This document shows positions 62,808 through 64,000 of a stretch of 64,000 nucleotides of DNA, one piece after another. The stretch spans positions 1 through 64,000 of the forward strand of contig CAXVYS010000009.1 of NCBI GenBank assembly GCA_963422675.2. The letters run 5' to 3'. The DNA is from UBA4416 sp963422675. Its GTDB lineage: Bacteria; Bacteroidota; Bacteroidia; B-17B0; Aurantibacillaceae. The notes below the pieces were generated by a model that ran no database searches, was not told the DNA's origin, and was given only the letters and a program-made list of their open reading frames with translations. Position 1 is the first letter of the stretch. Each line of letters starts with the position of its first letter. A program made the position numbers and the translations under genes.

Positions 62808-63305
62808 ATGAGCGAATTATTAGATAAAGTAAATGAAAAACTAAAAGTAACTTTTGCAGACAGTATTGTGTCTGCTGAGATGCTATATGATTTTCCTGTG
62901 TTTACCATTAAGGCAGACGCGATACATGATGTTCTTAAATTTTTGAAAGAAGACGAAGAATTGAATTTTCATTTTTTAACGGATCTTACAGGAATGCAAA
63001 CCGCTGATGAAAAACAATTAGGCGTTATTTATCATTTGCATAATATGCCTAAGAATTTCCGTATTCGTTTAAAAACATTTATGGATATTAATAAACCCGA
63101 TGTACCAACGGCTACTGATTTGTGGCCTGCAGCAAATTGGATGGAACGTGAAACGTATGATTTTTTTGGTGTAAAGTTTAAAGGTCATCCAAATTTAAAA
63201 CGCATTTTAAATGTAGATGAAATGGATATTTTTCCGATGCGAAAAGAATACCCTCTGGAAGATCAGGAGCGTACTGATAAAGACAACAGCATGTTTGGAA
63301 GATAA
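62808..63305 (+). CDS. nuoC: NADH-quinone oxidoreductase subunit C
   Basis: The 165-residue product has FHFLTDLTGMQTADEKQLGV, NWMERETYDFFGVKFKGHPN and the end PLEDQERTDKD. These are the conserved 30-kDa subunit motifs. It is a separate gene, not fused to nuoD as in some lineages. Confidence 0.95.
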   Translation: MSELLDKVNEKLKVTFADSIVSAEMLYDFPVFTIKADAIHDVLKFLKEDEELNFHFLTDLTGMQTADEKQLGVIYHLHNMPKNFRIRLKTFMDINKPDVPTATDLWPAANWMERETYDFFGVKFKGHPNLKRILNVDEMDIFPMRKEYPLEDQERTDKDNSMFGR

Positions 63306-63378
63306 GAAATTTGAAATCAGATTTGAGATATAAGAAGTGAAAATCTTAAATCTTAAATTTTAAATCTTAAATCAAAAA

Positions 63379-64000
63379 ATGAGTAAACAAGAAAATAGTA
63401 ATACGGTTAATAAAGAGGTGTTTGAAGAGAAAGAATATTCTACTCTTAACCTTGGTCCTACGCACCCTGCTACACATGGAATTTTTCAGAACGTCCTAAA
63501 AATGGACGGAGAAATTATTCATGAAGCTACTCCAACTATCGGGTATATTCACCGTGCTTTCGAAAAATTAGCGGAACGCAGACCGTATGCACAAATTACT
63601 CCTCTAACGGATCGTATGAACTATTGTTCATCACCCATCAATAACATGGGTTGGTACATGACTGTAGAAAAATTACTGGGTGCTAAAATCCCAAAACGTG
63701 CAGAATACCATCGTGTGATCATTATGGAATTGTCCCGTATTTCCGATCATATTATTTGTAACTCTGTTATTGGTGTTGATACAGGAGCCATGACCGGCTT
63801 CTTATATATTTTTCAATGGAGAGAAAAAATCTATGAAATTTTTGAAGAGATCTGTGGAGCACGTTTAACAACAAATATTGGCCGTATTGGTGGTTTTGAC
63901 AGTGAATGGAAAAAATCGACCTGGGATAAAATTAATGCGTTTATTGCTGAATTTCCAAAAGCCTTAACGGAGTTTGCGAACCTGCTTGAACGTAATAAAA
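63379..64000 (+). CDS. nuoD: NADH-quinone oxidoreductase subunit D, cut by window end
   Basis: The frame is open from ATG 63379 (MSKQENSNTVNKEVFEEKEY) to base 64000 with no stop. LGPTHPATHGIFQNVLKMDG, GYIHRAFEKLAERRPYAQIT and NNMGWYMTVEKLLG are typical of the 49-kDa quinone-site subunit. The rest lies beyond the window. Confidence 0.95.
   Translation, partial: MSKQENSNTVNKEVFEEKEYSTLNLGPTHPATHGIFQNVLKMDGEIIHEATPTIGYIHRAFEKLAERRPYAQITPLTDRMNYCSSPINNMGWYMTVEKLLGAKIPKRAEYHRVIIMELSRISDHIICNSVIGVDTGAMTGFLYIFQWREKIYEIFEEICGARLTTNIGRIGGFDSEWKKSTWDKINAFIAEFPKALTEFANLLERNK

Noticed and set aside
1..64000. CRISPR arrays, tRNA and rRNA genes
   Set aside because: No regularly spaced repeats and no recognisable tRNA or rRNA segments were seen on reading; a tRNAscan or Rfam search was not possible.

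Overview
The window is a 64 kb chromosomal segment of a Bacteroidota bacterium. The evidence is low GC, TAnnTTTG-type promoters, signal peptides ending in a small residue plus Q, type IX secretion C-terminal sorting domains (a subtilase and a beta-helix protein), a PorV/PorQ-family protein, TPR-plus-SpoIIE phosphatases and Bacteroidota-style RHS proteins. I cannot name the genus. No rRNA, tRNA or CRISPR array was seen.

Layout. (1) 1-9.1 kb is a polymorphic-toxin locus. It opens with the 3' end of a large RHS/YD-repeat protein carrying a nuclease-like C-terminal tip. Behind it lie at least eight small AT-rich immunity-type genes, an orphan RHS tip with no N-terminal body, at least one toxin-tail remnant, and two frameshifted genes. 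It reads as a reservoir of exchangeable toxin tips and immunity genes. (2) 9.1-22.2 kb is mostly minus strand: an OmpA-like protein, two paralogous outer-membrane proteins, two paralogous TPR/SpoIIE phosphatases, an SRPBCC/GyrI-like protein, and the fused B12 mutase IcmF. Its residues fit isobutyryl-CoA rather than methylmalonyl-CoA. (3) 22.2-38.1 kb is chromosomal: an M16 peptidase, a Doc-type toxin-antitoxin pair translationally coupled to an unusual HD-CoaD fusion, a T9SS subtilase, purB, a T9SS beta-helix protein, a glycosyltransferase, a TPR-OmpA protein, aroB, and a seven-heme cytochrome/TPR gene split by a frameshift.

(4) 38.35-46.0 kb is an ORF6N-domain gene split by a ~7.1 kb insertion (38587-45683). 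The insertion has 12-bp terminal inverted repeats and is flanked by direct CAATTTG repeats. Joining the flanks restores the ORF6N reading frame at the junction. The island carries an in-frame chimera of a tyrosine-recombinase N-terminus with the C-terminal half of an N6-adenine DNA methyltransferase, then a PD-(D/E)XK-like nuclease candidate, a truncated nucleotidyltransferase, and secreted proteins of unknown function.

(5) 46.3-64 kb is housekeeping and envelope: typA, a dCMP deaminase, and a basic secreted protein. Next comes an envelope operon of a TonB-dependent receptor, a 1440-residue secreted protein and a PorV-like barrel. Then follow greA, a HIT protein, yidC, and the start of the complex I operon nuoA-B-C-D, with nuoD cut by the window end.

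The most interesting parts are the toxin/immunity reservoir, the insertion in a palindromic site of the ORF6N gene with its recombinase-methyltransferase chimera, the Doc/HD-CoaD operon, and the TonB receptor/giant protein/PorV triad. Several frameshifts (DUF4304 gene, cytochrome, 8.8 kb gene) can be repaired by one base, so sequencing error must be excluded before calling them pseudogenes.
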